Assembly (NCBI GenBank): GCA_049291875.1
Contig: JBATQE010000016.1
Span: forward strand, 1 to 45,829
Direction: 5' to 3'
DNA from: CTSOIL-112 sp049291875
GTDB lineage: Bacteria; Pseudomonadota; Gammaproteobacteria; Burkholderiales; Burkholderiaceae
DNA: 45,829 nucleotides
Shown here piece after piece: positions 1 to 8,345 of the stretch. The translations under genes were made by a program, and so were the position numbers. The notes below the pieces were generated by a model that was not told where the DNA came from, searched no databases, and saw only the letters and a program-made list of their open reading frames with translations. Numbering within the stretch: the stretch's first letter is position 1; each line of letters opens with the position of its first letter.

Positions 1-55
1 CGGCTTGTTTTAGAATGCTGGCGATTTGGCTGTCGCTGAATTTGGATACTTTCAT
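1..55 (-). CDS. IS3-family transposase OrfA, N-terminal fragment
   Basis: The partial reading frame starts at ATG 55-53 and leaves the window after 18 residues (MKVSKFSDSQIASILKQA). The pattern of a short basic start followed by S/T-x-x-Q-I-x-x-I-L-K is typical of the helix-turn-helix protein OrfA of IS3-family elements, which binds the IS ends and is joined to OrfB by frameshifting. AGGAG lies 7 bases upstream of the start. The same fragment occurs at 45773-45829 on the other strand. Assignment rests on the N-terminus only. Confidence 0.65.
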   Translation of the reverse strand, partial: MKVSKFSDSQIASILKQA

Positions 56-123
56 GTAAAACTCCTTTGGGTTAGTTTAAAGGGTTCTACTTTTAGGTGC
101 TGGCTTTTTTAGGGGGTATTACC
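1..123 (-). mobile_element. IS3-family insertion sequence, left end only
   Basis: These 123 bp are the exact reverse complement of 45705-45827. They hold the terminal sequence of an insertion sequence, a leader with the Shine-Dalgarno AGGAG, and the first 18 codons of a transposase. The element points out of the window, so only its 5' end is seen. The boundary with phage DNA is at about 123/124, judged from where the two copies stop matching. The target duplication and the other IS end cannot be seen. Confidence 0.75.
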
Positions 124-151
124 GAATGAGCGCATTATAGCAAAAGCAAAA

Positions 152-178
152 AGGCCTATGAACATGGTTCATAGGCCT
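152..178 (-). terminator. Perfect 12 bp hairpin, leftward terminator
   Basis: AGGCCTATGAAC and its exact complement are separated by three bases. On the minus strand the hairpin is followed by TTTTTGCTTTT, as in an intrinsic terminator for leftward transcription. On the plus strand the tail is only weakly T-rich. No leftward gene lies between it and the IS, so it may belong to a gene displaced by the IS insertion. Confidence 0.55.
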
Positions 179-283
179 GAAATTTCTGGCTCCCCGTTTG
201 TATCAATCTAAGAACCAAAGCTATGGTTTTAGAATTTCCTACTCTTCTAATTCGTAAGCGCGTTGCGTAGAAATTTGAATTTT

Positions 284-330
284 TTACACTAAAATCCCCG
301 TGTGTTTTGCTTTGCAGAGCCATGTCTAAT
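284..330 (+). promoter_or_regulatory. Late promoter motif, copy A (terminase block)
   Basis: A 27 bp motif (284-310) begins TTACAC, has CCCCGTGTGTTTT in its second half, and is followed after 14 bp by TCTAAT (325-330), five of six matches to a -10 box. Copies at 8395-8421 and 15612-15638 have the same length and the same 14 bp gap to a -10-like hexamer. The ACAC...GTGT halves form a dyad that overlaps the place where -35 should be. This suggests a promoter that needs a phage activator, as with Mor/C of Mu. If TCTAAT is the -10 box, transcription would start at about the ATG of the next gene. Confidence 0.55.
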
Positions 331-335
331 GTGGC

Positions 336-1307
336 ATGGCCAAAAAAAGAGATCTATCAATCCCCCTCAATCTTGTTACCTTCCGATGCGACGATTGTGA
401 ACACACTTTCGACGCAGTGCCGTCGCGCGTGGTGGATTGTTTGGAGCTGGTTCATCATCCATTCGAGTATTACGGAATATGTCCTACATGCGATACAGAA
501 GTGCCGCAAGCGTCCCATCATCGCAACTTACTCAAAGCATGGGCGAATGCCACGGGGCCGCGCTCCGTGGCGGGAAAGGCGGCTACTGCGCAGAATTTGG
601 CGGGGCATCCTACTCCAGAAGAGGCGTTGCGCACCCGTTTTAATGCCATGAAGCATGGTTTAACGGCTCAGGTCGCACAGTATTTTCCCGCGCGGCCCGA
701 TAAATATCCGGCGTGTCGTCAGTGTGAGGTTGAACGTGCTTACTGTGCCTCACAGCCGGCTTGTGTGAAGCAAACCGAGCTGTTCATGCTCCATCACGCG
801 GCCTTTGAGCAAAAGGATCCGAAGGTACTCCAGCCGATTTTTGCGAATATACAGGCGTCGATCACGGCGCTGGTGCAGCAGATTATCCAGACGATCATTG
901 CCGATGGGGTCAAATTGGAGGTTCCGGCGTGGGCGATCAATAACAAGACGGGCGATATTGTCATTGGCGAGTACGTAGATGGTGAGGGTAATATGCGCAC
1001 GATCATGGAGGTCAAGGCGCATCCGTTGATCAAGTCTTTGCAAGAATTTTTATCGCGCAACAACATGGCTCTGTCTGATCTGGGCATGACGCCAAAAATG
1101 ATTGAGAAAGAGGATGATGGAATATCCGGTCGGTTTGGATCCGCTGATGGGACTCGAATTACGGACATGGACGAATATATGCGCTTGCAAGCCGAATCCA
1201 TGTCCAAGTTACGCGAATTGACCGAACGCGCTCGGTTGAAAAAAGAATCAGACCCAGTTTTGCTTGAATACCGCAGCCAGAATGGTAGCGAAGAGGTGCC
1301 GGTATGA
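336..1307 (+). CDS. Probable terminase small subunit with zinc-finger motifs
   Basis: 323 residues. The N-terminus has a C-x2-C / C-x2-C zinc-ribbon pattern (CDDC near residue 18, CPTC near 49), followed by a GPRS.AGK...MKHGLTA segment seen in phage terminase-associated proteins, and more cysteines near residue 127 (CRQC). It directly precedes the large terminase and overlaps it by ATGA, which supports a DNA-recognition role in packaging. The start at 336 keeps the first zinc finger; no in-frame ATG follows until about residue 107. There is no clear Shine-Dalgarno, and the mRNA may be leaderless if the late promoter at 284-330 is real. The role rests mainly on position. Confidence 0.6.
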   Translation: MAKKRDLSIPLNLVTFRCDDCEHTFDAVPSRVVDCLELVHHPFEYYGICPTCDTEVPQASHHRNLLKAWANATGPRSVAGKAATAQNLAGHPTPEEALRTRFNAMKHGLTAQVAQYFPARPDKYPACRQCEVERAYCASQPACVKQTELFMLHHAAFEQKDPKVLQPIFANIQASITALVQQIIQTIIADGVKLEVPAWAINNKTGDIVIGEYVDGEGNMRTIMEVKAHPLIKSLQEFLSRNNMALSDLGMTPKMIEKEDDGISGRFGSADGTRITDMDEYMRLQAESMSKLRELTERARLKKESDPVLLEYRSQNGSEEVPV

Positions 1308-2950
1308 GCACCGTCGCGCAACGCATACAGGTGAGCCACCGAGCCGAGCAGGAAATCCAACGCTTCGCGCAGGTGGATCCGGTCACTGGGTTGCGTCCAC
1401 ATGCTTTGTGGCATAAGCACGTACACAACGTGGATCTGGATGCTTTTCAAGTGCTGAAAATGCATGAGATGGATGAGCACGATTCGACGGTGGACTTTTC
1501 TTGTCGGCGTACCGGCAAGACCGCCGTCAAGGAAATGTACTGCCTTGAAATGTTGGCGACCACACCGTTTCAAGAGGAGGGGATTGTTGCGCCACGTCTG
1601 CAACAGTCGCAGACCAATATCACGTATCACCTCGATGCGATCCGACGATCGCCGATTCTGAGCAATTATCTGGCGTACAAAAACGGGCGCAAGCAGATGC
1701 AGGATCTGCGTTATCAGTTCCACAATCAGAGTAAAGCGACCTGCTACGGCATCATGTCGCAGATTGACGGTGATGGGATTGCCATTGCCTCGCTCGAAGA
1801 AACCGACGACATGCCTGCCGATCGTCTGTTTTCGCGTTTCCTGCCGATGCTGGGGTCAGCGCGACGGCTCGGGGTAGACGCCGATGTGTCGTTCAAGCCG
1901 AAAATCCGCATTACCGGCGTGCACAAAGGCGCGGATGTACTCGATCACCTGATCAAAACCGGTGGCTACCATATTTTGCCGATCGTTGATGTGCACCTTG
2001 GCGTGGAGTTGGGCATCTTGAACACCGCATTTGTGGACGAGATGCGCAGTCAACTGCCCGAGGCTGAGTATATACGGCAGTTTTTATGTATTAATGCCGC
2101 CGCACGCAACTGGATTTGGGAAAAGTTCATTCGGCGCGCGATGGGTGTTGGTTTGTCTGCTGGCTTAGAACCTGCGAGTCCAATGCCCGGGGCACGTTAT
2201 AAAAAGCGTGGTTTGATTTCCTTCGGTTATGACCACTCCGGTCACGGTGAGAATCCGACGGCCTCTAAATATGCCTTTGTGGTGTCCGAGCAGGTGGGTA
2301 ATTACGTCACATTCCCGTTTGTCAAAACATGGCCGGCGGGATTGGATGAAACCGTGGTGATGCGCGATTTAATCGGATTTTGGCGTTACTTTGATCCCGA
2401 TTATGCGATGGGTGATGCGTATGGCATCGGCATGCTGACTTCACTCAACGATCGGCTGTATTTCGATGGGCTGACCGATGTGGATCGGCGCACCATCGGG
2501 GACGGTGAGAGTACGGCGAGCACTTGGGGCGAATGGCCATTTGCACCGATTCGATTCGAGGGCATGACCAAACATTCGATGGCGGCGGCACTACGCACGG
2601 CATTTCATCAAGGGCAGGCGGCGATTCCGTATGTGGATGATGGCAGTGATGCACTCAAAGCCAAAAACTCGGCCAACACCCATTGGGGGCCATCGTCGCT
2701 CGATCTGGTGCAGTCCGATGCGTCGGACTGGAGCGCGTTTATCCGTCAGGTAGGCAATATCCGCGAAAAGCCGGTGCAAGGAGGCGGGTACAGCAGTTTC
2801 AAAATGGTCAATCCTAAATTTGGCGATGATTTGTTCGATGCGGCCTGTGCATCGGTGTGGGCGCTGATTACACGAGGCGAATCGGGCAAGGTGCCGACGG
2901 TGATCGGCACACGCGCGATGACGCCAGAACAACTATTGGGGGCGCGATGA
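1304..2950 (+). CDS. Terminase large subunit (TerL)
   Basis: 548 residues, normal for a large terminase, the ATP-driven motor and nuclease that packages DNA through the portal. The Walker A motif is CRRTGKT at residues 67-73, an arginine-bearing form common in terminases. The acidic Walker B region is probably near ASLEE (162-166). The RNase H-like nuclease domain shows its acidic residues in GYDHSG (D310), YAMGDAYG (D371) and FGDDLFD (D508, D509, D512). It starts inside the small-subunit stop codon (ATGA) and ends with the same kind of overlap with the next gene, so translation is probably coupled. Confidence 0.92.
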   Translation: MSTVAQRIQVSHRAEQEIQRFAQVDPVTGLRPHALWHKHVHNVDLDAFQVLKMHEMDEHDSTVDFSCRRTGKTAVKEMYCLEMLATTPFQEEGIVAPRLQQSQTNITYHLDAIRRSPILSNYLAYKNGRKQMQDLRYQFHNQSKATCYGIMSQIDGDGIAIASLEETDDMPADRLFSRFLPMLGSARRLGVDADVSFKPKIRITGVHKGADVLDHLIKTGGYHILPIVDVHLGVELGILNTAFVDEMRSQLPEAEYIRQFLCINAAARNWIWEKFIRRAMGVGLSAGLEPASPMPGARYKKRGLISFGYDHSGHGENPTASKYAFVVSEQVGNYVTFPFVKTWPAGLDETVVMRDLIGFWRYFDPDYAMGDAYGIGMLTSLNDRLYFDGLTDVDRRTIGDGESTASTWGEWPFAPIRFEGMTKHSMAAALRTAFHQGQAAIPYVDDGSDALKAKNSANTHWGPSSLDLVQSDASDWSAFIRQVGNIREKPVQGGGYSSFKMVNPKFGDDLFDAACASVWALITRGESGKVPTVIGTRAMTPEQLLGAR

Positions 2951-3177
2951 CACAACAATACGGGCAATACAAACGAACGGCAATGGAGGCCACAAAACTC
3001 TCGGTACGCAGACCTGCTCCGACACCATTGACCGCGCAAGAATTGGCAAAAGCACGCCAAGCACAAGCCGATTGGCATGCGCATTTTGGGAATGATCCAT
3101 TGATCAAAGAATTACACGCCGCCGGATTGATTGACGGCTGGCGTGATGTGACGGTGACAGTCAACGAGGATGAATAA
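2947..3177 (+). CDS. Small hypothetical protein between terminase and portal
   Basis: 76 residues from the ATG at 2947, which overlaps the terL stop as ATGA; a longer in-frame version from 2857 would run inside terL and is unlikely. The protein is hydrophilic, with a basic N-terminus and a predicted helical stretch (LTAQELAKARQAQADWHAHF) in the middle. I recognise no domain. Its position in a tight packaging operon suggests a small head or packaging factor, but nothing in the sequence shows this directly. Confidence 0.75.
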   Translation: MTQQYGQYKRTAMEATKLSVRRPAPTPLTAQELAKARQAQADWHAHFGNDPLIKELHAAGLIDGWRDVTVTVNEDE

Positions 3178-3179
3178 TC

Positions 3180-4580
3180 ATGGGTATTTTTGACTCAATT
3201 AAGGGATTTTTCGGTGTATCGGCAAAGTCATCCATCAATCCAACGCAAACCTCCTCAGCGACGGATAACACGGTCGCCAGTGGGGGGCAAACCGGCACCG
3301 ATACCGAGCGTGGGCGTAGACCGACGCCGGAGAACCAAACTAAAGCCGCCTATGCGTATTTGACCGTTGATTATGCTTTGCGCGCCACCATCCAAGACAT
3401 CCGCATGATGGATCGCAGTGATGGGCGGGTGAAACGGGTGCACAATCGTGTGGCACGTGATGTGACGCGTGGCGGTCTGGTCATGCAGCACAAAGATCCG
3501 AACAGTAAAATTGCCAAAGAATGGGATGCGTTTCGTTTGCGTTTGAATTTGCACAAGGCCGAAAAACTCAAGTCCGACGCGCGAGGGCTGATCATGGAAG
3601 GCAATTTGCCGTATCAGTGGGTGGCAGATCCGACTTTGCGCGCAGTGGTTGCGGGGGTGCGCATGCCGAGTGAAACGATACGCCCGAACGTTGGCGTTAA
3701 TGGTCGGTTCGTGGATGTGAGCAAAGCCTACACGCAAATGGATTTGAACAGCGGCAATGAGCTGTGCCATTTCGGGCTGTGGCAGTTGACTCTGGCGCGT
3801 CTGGACCCAGACAACTACGACGATATGCTGTGCATGGGGCGGCCATTTATTGACGCCAGTCGCGAGGTCTGGCGCAAGCTGAACATGACCGACACCGATC
3901 TGGTGATTCGGCGCAAACATCGTTCGCCCTTGAGATTGTCGCATGTGCTGGAAAATGCAACGGAATCCGAACTCAATGAGTATCAGGCCAAAATTGAAGC
4001 CAACAAGGACCTGGTAACCACCGATTTTTATCAAAACAAAAAGGGAGCGGTCACAGCAGTACAGGGCGATGCGAATCTGGGTGATATCGAAGACGTGCTG
4101 TATTTGCTCGATACCTTCTTTGCCGGTACCCCCTTACCCAAAGGTTTGATGGGTTACACCGACGGCATGGCGCGGGACATCCTCGAAGATTTGAAGCGCG
4201 ATTACTACGACGAAGTAGATCAATTGCAAGACATCCTTGCCGATGTGTACCGCGTGGGATTTACTTTGCATTTACTGCTCAAAGGCATCAACCCTGATTC
4301 GGAAACATTCACCATCACATTCAAAGAGCGCCGTACCGAAACCCTGAGCCAAACGACCGATCGTGGGCTGAAACTCAAAGCGCTGGGCTTGCCACAGTCT
4401 ATGGTCTGGGAAGAGTTGGGTTATAACGCCGCTGAGGTTGAGGATCGGCGACAGTCGGACGCGCAGAACTATGATCCCTACCCGGATGGCGATGAGAGTG
4501 GGCAAGGTCTGATGCCTAAAGTCACGATCACCGAGCGCAATGCCCCCAAAGGCGACTCGGCGACGGATGTGAGTCACTGA
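3180..4580 (+). CDS. Portal protein
   Basis: 466 residues, starting two bases after the preceding stop. The portal is the dodecameric ring at one head vertex through which terminase pumps DNA. The family is suggested by size, by the place between terL and a MuF-type head protein, by DGRVKRVHNRVARDVTRGG (residues ~80-98), and by a helical region with GTPLPKGLMGY, DILEDLKRDYYDEVDQLQDIL and TFTITFKERR typical of portal stem and wing segments. The first ~50 residues are low complexity and rich in S, T and G. The stop overlaps the next start (TGATG). The assignment is by pattern and context, not alignment. Confidence 0.82.
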   Translation: MGIFDSIKGFFGVSAKSSINPTQTSSATDNTVASGGQTGTDTERGRRPTPENQTKAAYAYLTVDYALRATIQDIRMMDRSDGRVKRVHNRVARDVTRGGLVMQHKDPNSKIAKEWDAFRLRLNLHKAEKLKSDARGLIMEGNLPYQWVADPTLRAVVAGVRMPSETIRPNVGVNGRFVDVSKAYTQMDLNSGNELCHFGLWQLTLARLDPDNYDDMLCMGRPFIDASREVWRKLNMTDTDLVIRRKHRSPLRLSHVLENATESELNEYQAKIEANKDLVTTDFYQNKKGAVTAVQGDANLGDIEDVLYLLDTFFAGTPLPKGLMGYTDGMARDILEDLKRDYYDEVDQLQDILADVYRVGFTLHLLLKGINPDSETFTITFKERRTETLSQTTDRGLKLKALGLPQSMVWEELGYNAAEVEDRRQSDAQNYDPYPDGDESGQGLMPKVTITERNAPKGDSATDVSH

Positions 4581-6316
4581 TGAGTGCGCTCAAAAAGCCC
4601 ACGCTCACCACGAGACAACGCGCGGCCATCATCCGCGCGGCCAGCCGTGCCAGCGTACAACAGCGCGATCGCTTGATCCGTGAGATCGAGGCCGAAGTAC
4701 AGCAACTCTACGCAGAAGCAGCTCAAACAATCGTGGAGCATATTCAACAGGCCGGCAATGACGACGGACGGGTGGAATTGGCGCAATTGCAAGCGGTACT
4801 CCAGTACGTCAATTTGCAACTGAGCCAAATGAGTCGCAAGCGGGATGGCAAGCTGATGGATGCCATAGCCCGCAGTGCCGCACTCGGTAGCTCGGCTTTT
4901 GGCGGGGTATTACAGGCGGATCGATTGGCGCACGCGAATCAGAGCGCGGTGGCGTTTGTACGGGGTTTTGTGGAAGAGGATGGTTTGCAGTTATCGGATC
5001 GGCTGTGGCGGCTGGATCGCGGTGCTAAAGAGGCATTGGCTGACCACATTCAGCACGCCGTGATATATGGCGAATCGGCGTTCGAGGCCATGCGGCGCAG
5101 TATGGGCAGGGGCGAAGGCGTACCGGACGACATTGCCCGTGCAGTCAATGCCGCGAAAGTGGGCAAACTCGGGCCATCGGTACGCGCACTGATGACCGGT
5201 GCGCCTGATCCGCGCAATGGCAAGGGCGTGGTGTATCAAGCGCAACGTGTGTTTAATTCAGAGCTGATGCGGGCGCATGGCGAGGCGTATATGGCGGCTG
5301 GGTTTGATACCGATGGTGTCGTCGGCGTGCGCTTTAATCTGTCACCGAATCACAAAAAGGTCGATGTGTGCGATCATCATGCCACCGCAGACTTATACAA
5401 TATGGGGGCTGGGGTGTACCCAAGCCGTGACGCCTGCCCGTGGCCCGCGCATCCGAATACGTGGTCATATGTGACGGTGGTGTTTGATTATGAGGTTGAG
5501 GCGCACAAAGCTAAAAAAAATAGAATCATCCAGCCCTCAGATCTACCGATTGATCCAGATATTCCTACTCTACCGTCGAATATCGAAAAATCGAAAGAAT
5601 TCCTTCATGTGCCTGAATTACCACTCAAACGATATGGATTAGATGAGTTGGTGGATATGGGGCGATCTGTCTCAAATCAACTGTTGGCCGATAACGATGA
5701 TGCTGGCTTCTTAGCGCGATTCCATAAGGCATTGAGCGCACATCGTGAAGTAGGGGAAACCGCTCAAATCAAGGGGAAAAATATCTCGTCAGAAACGACG
5801 AAATATGCCAGTCAGATATTTCCATCATCGTGGGTGCGGGCAGGTCATAAGCTGCCACTGCGTGCCGGCTATGTTCCAAAAACCGGAAATTATCGTGGGG
5901 CCTATCAATATCGCAGCGAACGGCTTGCAACGCTTCGTGCGCGTAGTTTTTCGTCTGCTGTGCACGAGTACACGCACCACTTGCAGCACACGGTTCCCGG
6001 ATTGGATGATATATTTCAAGAGTTGCATGGACGCAGAACTAAGGGTGAGCGCCGCGTTACTTTGACTCGCTTCAATGCATCGTATGACTGGCGAGAGGCT
6101 GCTCGCAGGGATCACTATGTGATTCCATACCAAGGCAAAGAGTACAAAGCCAAATACGGTTACAAAAATCTGGGGCGATATGGTGCGATGGAGGTGATGA
6201 CCATCGCCTTTCAATACTCACTATCCGGTGACCCAAGACTGTTGCGCTCACTGCTTGATGCTGATCGGGAAATGTTTGATTTGACAATGGGGGCGTTGTT
6301 TTATTATGAGCCGTAA
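4580..6316 (+). CDS. MuF-type head protein fused to a zinc-metallopeptidase domain (candidate phage polymorphic toxin)
   Basis: 578 residues. Residues 1-~300 look like a head-morphogenesis (MuF / SPP1 gp7) protein: a long helical region, then VFNSELMRAHGEAYMAAGFD, then C264-DHH...CPWPAHPN, a cysteine/histidine cluster typical of the family C-terminus. Where such proteins normally end, this one continues through a linker (~310-345) into a C-terminal domain with HEYTH (462-466), a zinc-binding HExxH motif with E463 as catalytic base, and a possible third ligand E538. From about position 5510 the DNA becomes more AT-rich than the head part, which suggests later acquisition. MuF proteins with swapped toxic C-termini are known in temperate phages. 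A small gene overlapping the 3' end is a candidate immunity protein. Toxicity is inferred. Confidence 0.75.
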   Translation: MSALKKPTLTTRQRAAIIRAASRASVQQRDRLIREIEAEVQQLYAEAAQTIVEHIQQAGNDDGRVELAQLQAVLQYVNLQLSQMSRKRDGKLMDAIARSAALGSSAFGGVLQADRLAHANQSAVAFVRGFVEEDGLQLSDRLWRLDRGAKEALADHIQHAVIYGESAFEAMRRSMGRGEGVPDDIARAVNAAKVGKLGPSVRALMTGAPDPRNGKGVVYQAQRVFNSELMRAHGEAYMAAGFDTDGVVGVRFNLSPNHKKVDVCDHHATADLYNMGAGVYPSRDACPWPAHPNTWSYVTVVFDYEVEAHKAKKNRIIQPSDLPIDPDIPTLPSNIEKSKEFLHVPELPLKRYGLDELVDMGRSVSNQLLADNDDAGFLARFHKALSAHREVGETAQIKGKNISSETTKYASQIFPSSWVRAGHKLPLRAGYVPKTGNYRGAYQYRSERLATLRARSFSSAVHEYTHHLQHTVPGLDDIFQELHGRRTKGERRVTLTRFNASYDWREAARRDHYVIPYQGKEYKAKYGYKNLGRYGAMEVMTIAFQYSLSGDPRLLRSLLDADREMFDLTMGALFYYEP

Positions 6317-6620
6317 CTATCGTTTGCCCATATATGGGACGCGTAATTATTTGGAGTTTGAGTGGGATGAGTCTGCCGGTACGATTATTGGGCGTGATGC
6401 CATCCGCGTGCTGGGAGCCATGTTGAATGCCCAGCGTTTGGGTGGCGTGACCACGCACCCATTCCCTACCGATTATGAAATTCACGATCCACTGCATCAA
6501 ATTGAAGAATTTGCCACTGTGCTGACCACATTTAATGTGGTGTTAGAAGGGGATTTAAAGGTTGCTTTTGAACGTATCAGTTCAGGTAATACACATCCTG
6601 ATAAGTGCGTTTTGTATTAA
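6306..6620 (+). CDS. Small protein, candidate immunity partner of the MuF-peptidase
   Basis: 104 residues, starting 11 bases inside the preceding gene, so the two are probably co-translated. It is acidic to neutral, with no signal peptide, membrane segment or known motif. Small unique ORFs placed directly after a toxin domain are the usual sign of an immunity protein in polymorphic toxin systems, and its base composition resembles the toxin domain rather than the head genes. It could instead be an unrelated structural accessory. Function is inferred from position alone. Confidence 0.6.
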   Translation: MSRNYRLPIYGTRNYLEFEWDESAGTIIGRDAIRVLGAMLNAQRLGGVTTHPFPTDYEIHDPLHQIEEFATVLTTFNVVLEGDLKVAFERISSGNTHPDKCVLY

Positions 6621-6628
6621 AAGTTCGC

Positions 6629-6657
6629 TTTTCATTTGCCTGTGCTTATCCGATAAT
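6629..6657 (+). promoter_or_regulatory. Possible promoter for the cargo gene
   Basis: TTTTCA (6629-6634) and GATAAT (6652-6657) are separated by 17 bp in the only intergenic gap before the membrane/SAP gene. The match is moderate. A separate promoter would fit a cargo gene expressed in the lysogen. Confidence 0.35.
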
Positions 6658-6677
6658 GTGCTTTTTGTGGGGTAGAT

Positions 6678-7730
6678 ATGGCAAAGAAAGAGAATGATCC
6701 GTATACTGGTTTGGCAATAATTATTGGGATAATTGCGGCTCCATTTGTTTGGTTGTATCAGAAGTTGGGAGATGTAGGTTTTTGGCTTGTTATCGTTGGG
6801 ATTCCTGTGCTATGGATTGCCTATTTGATTTATCGTGCTAAAAAACAAACCAAAGCGATCAATAAAACAGTCCCCTCAAGTTCAAAACTAAACGATGATA
6901 TCGTTATTAGCATAGAAACGATATCCCCAGGGTCCGGAATCAATAGGAAGCCTAATGATGATATTGAACTTGAAGGGTACATTCGTATCATAGGTGAGCG
7001 TATCGATCGAAGCGATTGGGATGGCGCGCGACAAATGTTGAGGAGTGTTGCATACCTTAGCACCAGTGCGCCTATGTGGTTTAAGATCAAATGGCGAGAT
7101 TTAACGGCTCGATTTGCTGAACGTGATCCGCTCATTATTCAGAATTTCCCCGACGTAGAGCGTATCATCAGTGACAGCCCGGGTATCTTACAGAGTAAAA
7201 TTTACGGATTTTTCCCTCATCTGACAACCGATGAAATGCGCTACATTCTTTATTTTGCTGAAGTCAATGAATCAATCCTCCGTATGAGGAAAGGGAATTC
7301 ATATCAGTTATTTGCTAAAAGCTCGATGATCGGCCAACATTCCAATATTGAATCAAGAGTAGATCAGTTTAGCCCTGCTCATTGGCAGATGGTCAATGAT
7401 TTGCACATGAGAAAGTGGATTCCTTTGCCATTACACACCTACTGGAATAAGCACTTTGATGACCCTCAAGCCGCTTTCATGGAGTTGGTTTCAGAGGGAT
7501 ATTTTGAAAAAGCCTCTGATTCTGAGATCATTGAGTATGCGTTTACAAAGGACGAGTTAACTTCACTTTTACGCGAACACAGTATGCCCGTATCAGGTAA
7601 AAAGGCTGATTTGGTTGAACGAGTTTTATCAAAGCCCATGCAGCCGATAGAGCTAAAACTGGGTGAGCTGCGCTTGTATAAGCCCGCTCGCAAACCAGAA
7701 CGCTATGTACGCGATCTGGATTTTCATTAA
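6678..7730 (+). CDS. Membrane-anchored protein with C-terminal SAP domain, probable cargo gene
   Basis: 350 residues. Two hydrophobic segments at about 11-28 and 33-53 form a membrane hairpin, followed by a basic stretch (RAKKQTK). The cytoplasmic remainder ends in a SAP-like motif at ~289-319 (FTKDELTSLLREHSMPVSGK, then KADLVERVL). SAP domains often bind nucleic acids. The middle region matches nothing I know. The gene is AT-richer than the head genes around it, has its own gap and possible promoter, and interrupts the head operon between the MuF gene and the capsid gene. These are features of a moron. A role in exclusion or defence is possible but not shown. Confidence 0.7.
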   Translation: MAKKENDPYTGLAIIIGIIAAPFVWLYQKLGDVGFWLVIVGIPVLWIAYLIYRAKKQTKAINKTVPSSSKLNDDIVISIETISPGSGINRKPNDDIELEGYIRIIGERIDRSDWDGARQMLRSVAYLSTSAPMWFKIKWRDLTARFAERDPLIIQNFPDVERIISDSPGILQSKIYGFFPHLTTDEMRYILYFAEVNESILRMRKGNSYQLFAKSSMIGQHSNIESRVDQFSPAHWQMVNDLHMRKWIPLPLHTYWNKHFDDPQAAFMELVSEGYFEKASDSEIIEYAFTKDELTSLLREHSMPVSGKKADLVERVLSKPMQPIELKLGELRLYKPARKPERYVRDLDFH

Positions 7731-7741
7731 AGTAATTTAAT

Positions 7742-7770
7742 TTGACATGCCCCCTTAATGGGGGTATTAT
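7742..7770 (+). promoter_or_regulatory. Strong sigma-70 promoter with palindromic spacer
   Basis: A perfect TTGACA (7742-7747) is followed after exactly 17 bp by TATTAT (7765-7770). The spacer contains the palindrome CCCCCTTAATGGGGG, which would be an ideal repressor site between the hexamers. It drives the structured leader and small gene downstream. A matching promoter at 41587-41615 drives the second leader module. Confidence 0.75.
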
Positions 7771-7981
7771 TTTTGCAAGTGCTGAACACACTTTCAACAA
7801 GCGGTATCTGCGCCCGAAGCGTGGTTTTTTTACGTCCATAGTGCGTCTTCTATGGTCGGGTGAAGGGCTAATACAACACCACCTTTGGGTGGGAATACGC
7901 CAGCCGTCTTGTTGCGGTGTTCAAGCACCCGACCGCCCTCCGAACAAGGGCAATTCTGAACATATCAACAAGGAATTCACC
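7771..7981 (+). ncRNA. Structured leader RNA of the Ash / P4-immunity type, copy 1
   Basis: This 211-base leader lies between a strong promoter and a small gene. GGTCGGGTG (7854-7862) can pair with CACCCGACC (7926-7934), enclosing the hairpin CCACC-TTTG-GGTGG (7879-7892). The leader at 41616-41853 has the same layout with different bases, including a T-rich run before the outer stem, so the structure rather than the sequence is kept. Leaders of this kind precede ash/icd-like genes in P4-like elements, where short leader RNAs serve in immunity. The plus-strand frame stays open through the leader (from 7742), but the ATG at 7982 has the real ribosome site. Confidence 0.5.
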
Positions 7982-8332
7982 ATGAACGCTCAAGCCACGC
8001 CAATCAAAAAATCGGCTAAATCCACCACCCCTATCCCTGCCTCACCCCTTACCGATGCGCCGGTGTCTGCGCCTTATTTACCCAATCTCAGCCTACTCAA
8101 TGAGGCGAGCGATATGCTGTCTCAGACCCATTCGATGCTGTTGTGCATCACACAATTGCTGTGCGCGGCGCGGCGGGGCGAATCGGTGTCGTGTGAGCAG
8201 TTGGCGACGCTGTTGCGCCCGATTGAGTGCAATCTGTACACCGCCGATGATCTGTTGACGCAGGCATTGGATGAGTTCGAGGATATGCGCCCCACACCCG
8301 CGCCGGTGCGACGGCCCATTGTTTTGATTTAA
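7982..8332 (+). CDS. Small hypothetical protein downstream of the Ash-like leader
   Basis: 116 residues from ATG 7982, which is preceded by AAGGA at 7970-7974. An in-frame extension back to 7742 exists but would begin inside the promoter. The N-terminus is low complexity (T, P, A, S), then a helical region follows with LLCITQLLCAARRGESVSCE. The start MNAQA resembles that of the gene after the second leader (MNARI). No domain recognised. It forms its own transcription unit with promoter and terminator inside the late region, suggesting expression apart from the late genes. Confidence 0.65.
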   Translation: MNAQATPIKKSAKSTTPIPASPLTDAPVSAPYLPNLSLLNEASDMLSQTHSMLLCITQLLCAARRGESVSCEQLATLLRPIECNLYTADDLLTQALDEFEDMRPTPAPVRRPIVLI

Positions 8333-8345
8333 TTCGCTCTCTACC

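Noticed and set aside
152..178. tRNA or attachment-site remnant
   Set aside because: It is a simple hairpin; no tRNA arms or CCA-like end are present.
794..1723. 309-codon minus-strand frame
   Set aside because: It spans both terminase genes in antisense, has no ribosome site and reads as a shadow of their codon bias.
3255..4034. 259-codon minus-strand frame
   Set aside because: Antisense to the portal gene with no start signal and no domain.
7742..7981. Extension of the 7982 gene to 7742
   Set aside because: The extended start would lie in the -35 box; the leader is structured and the ATG at 7982 has the ribosome site.
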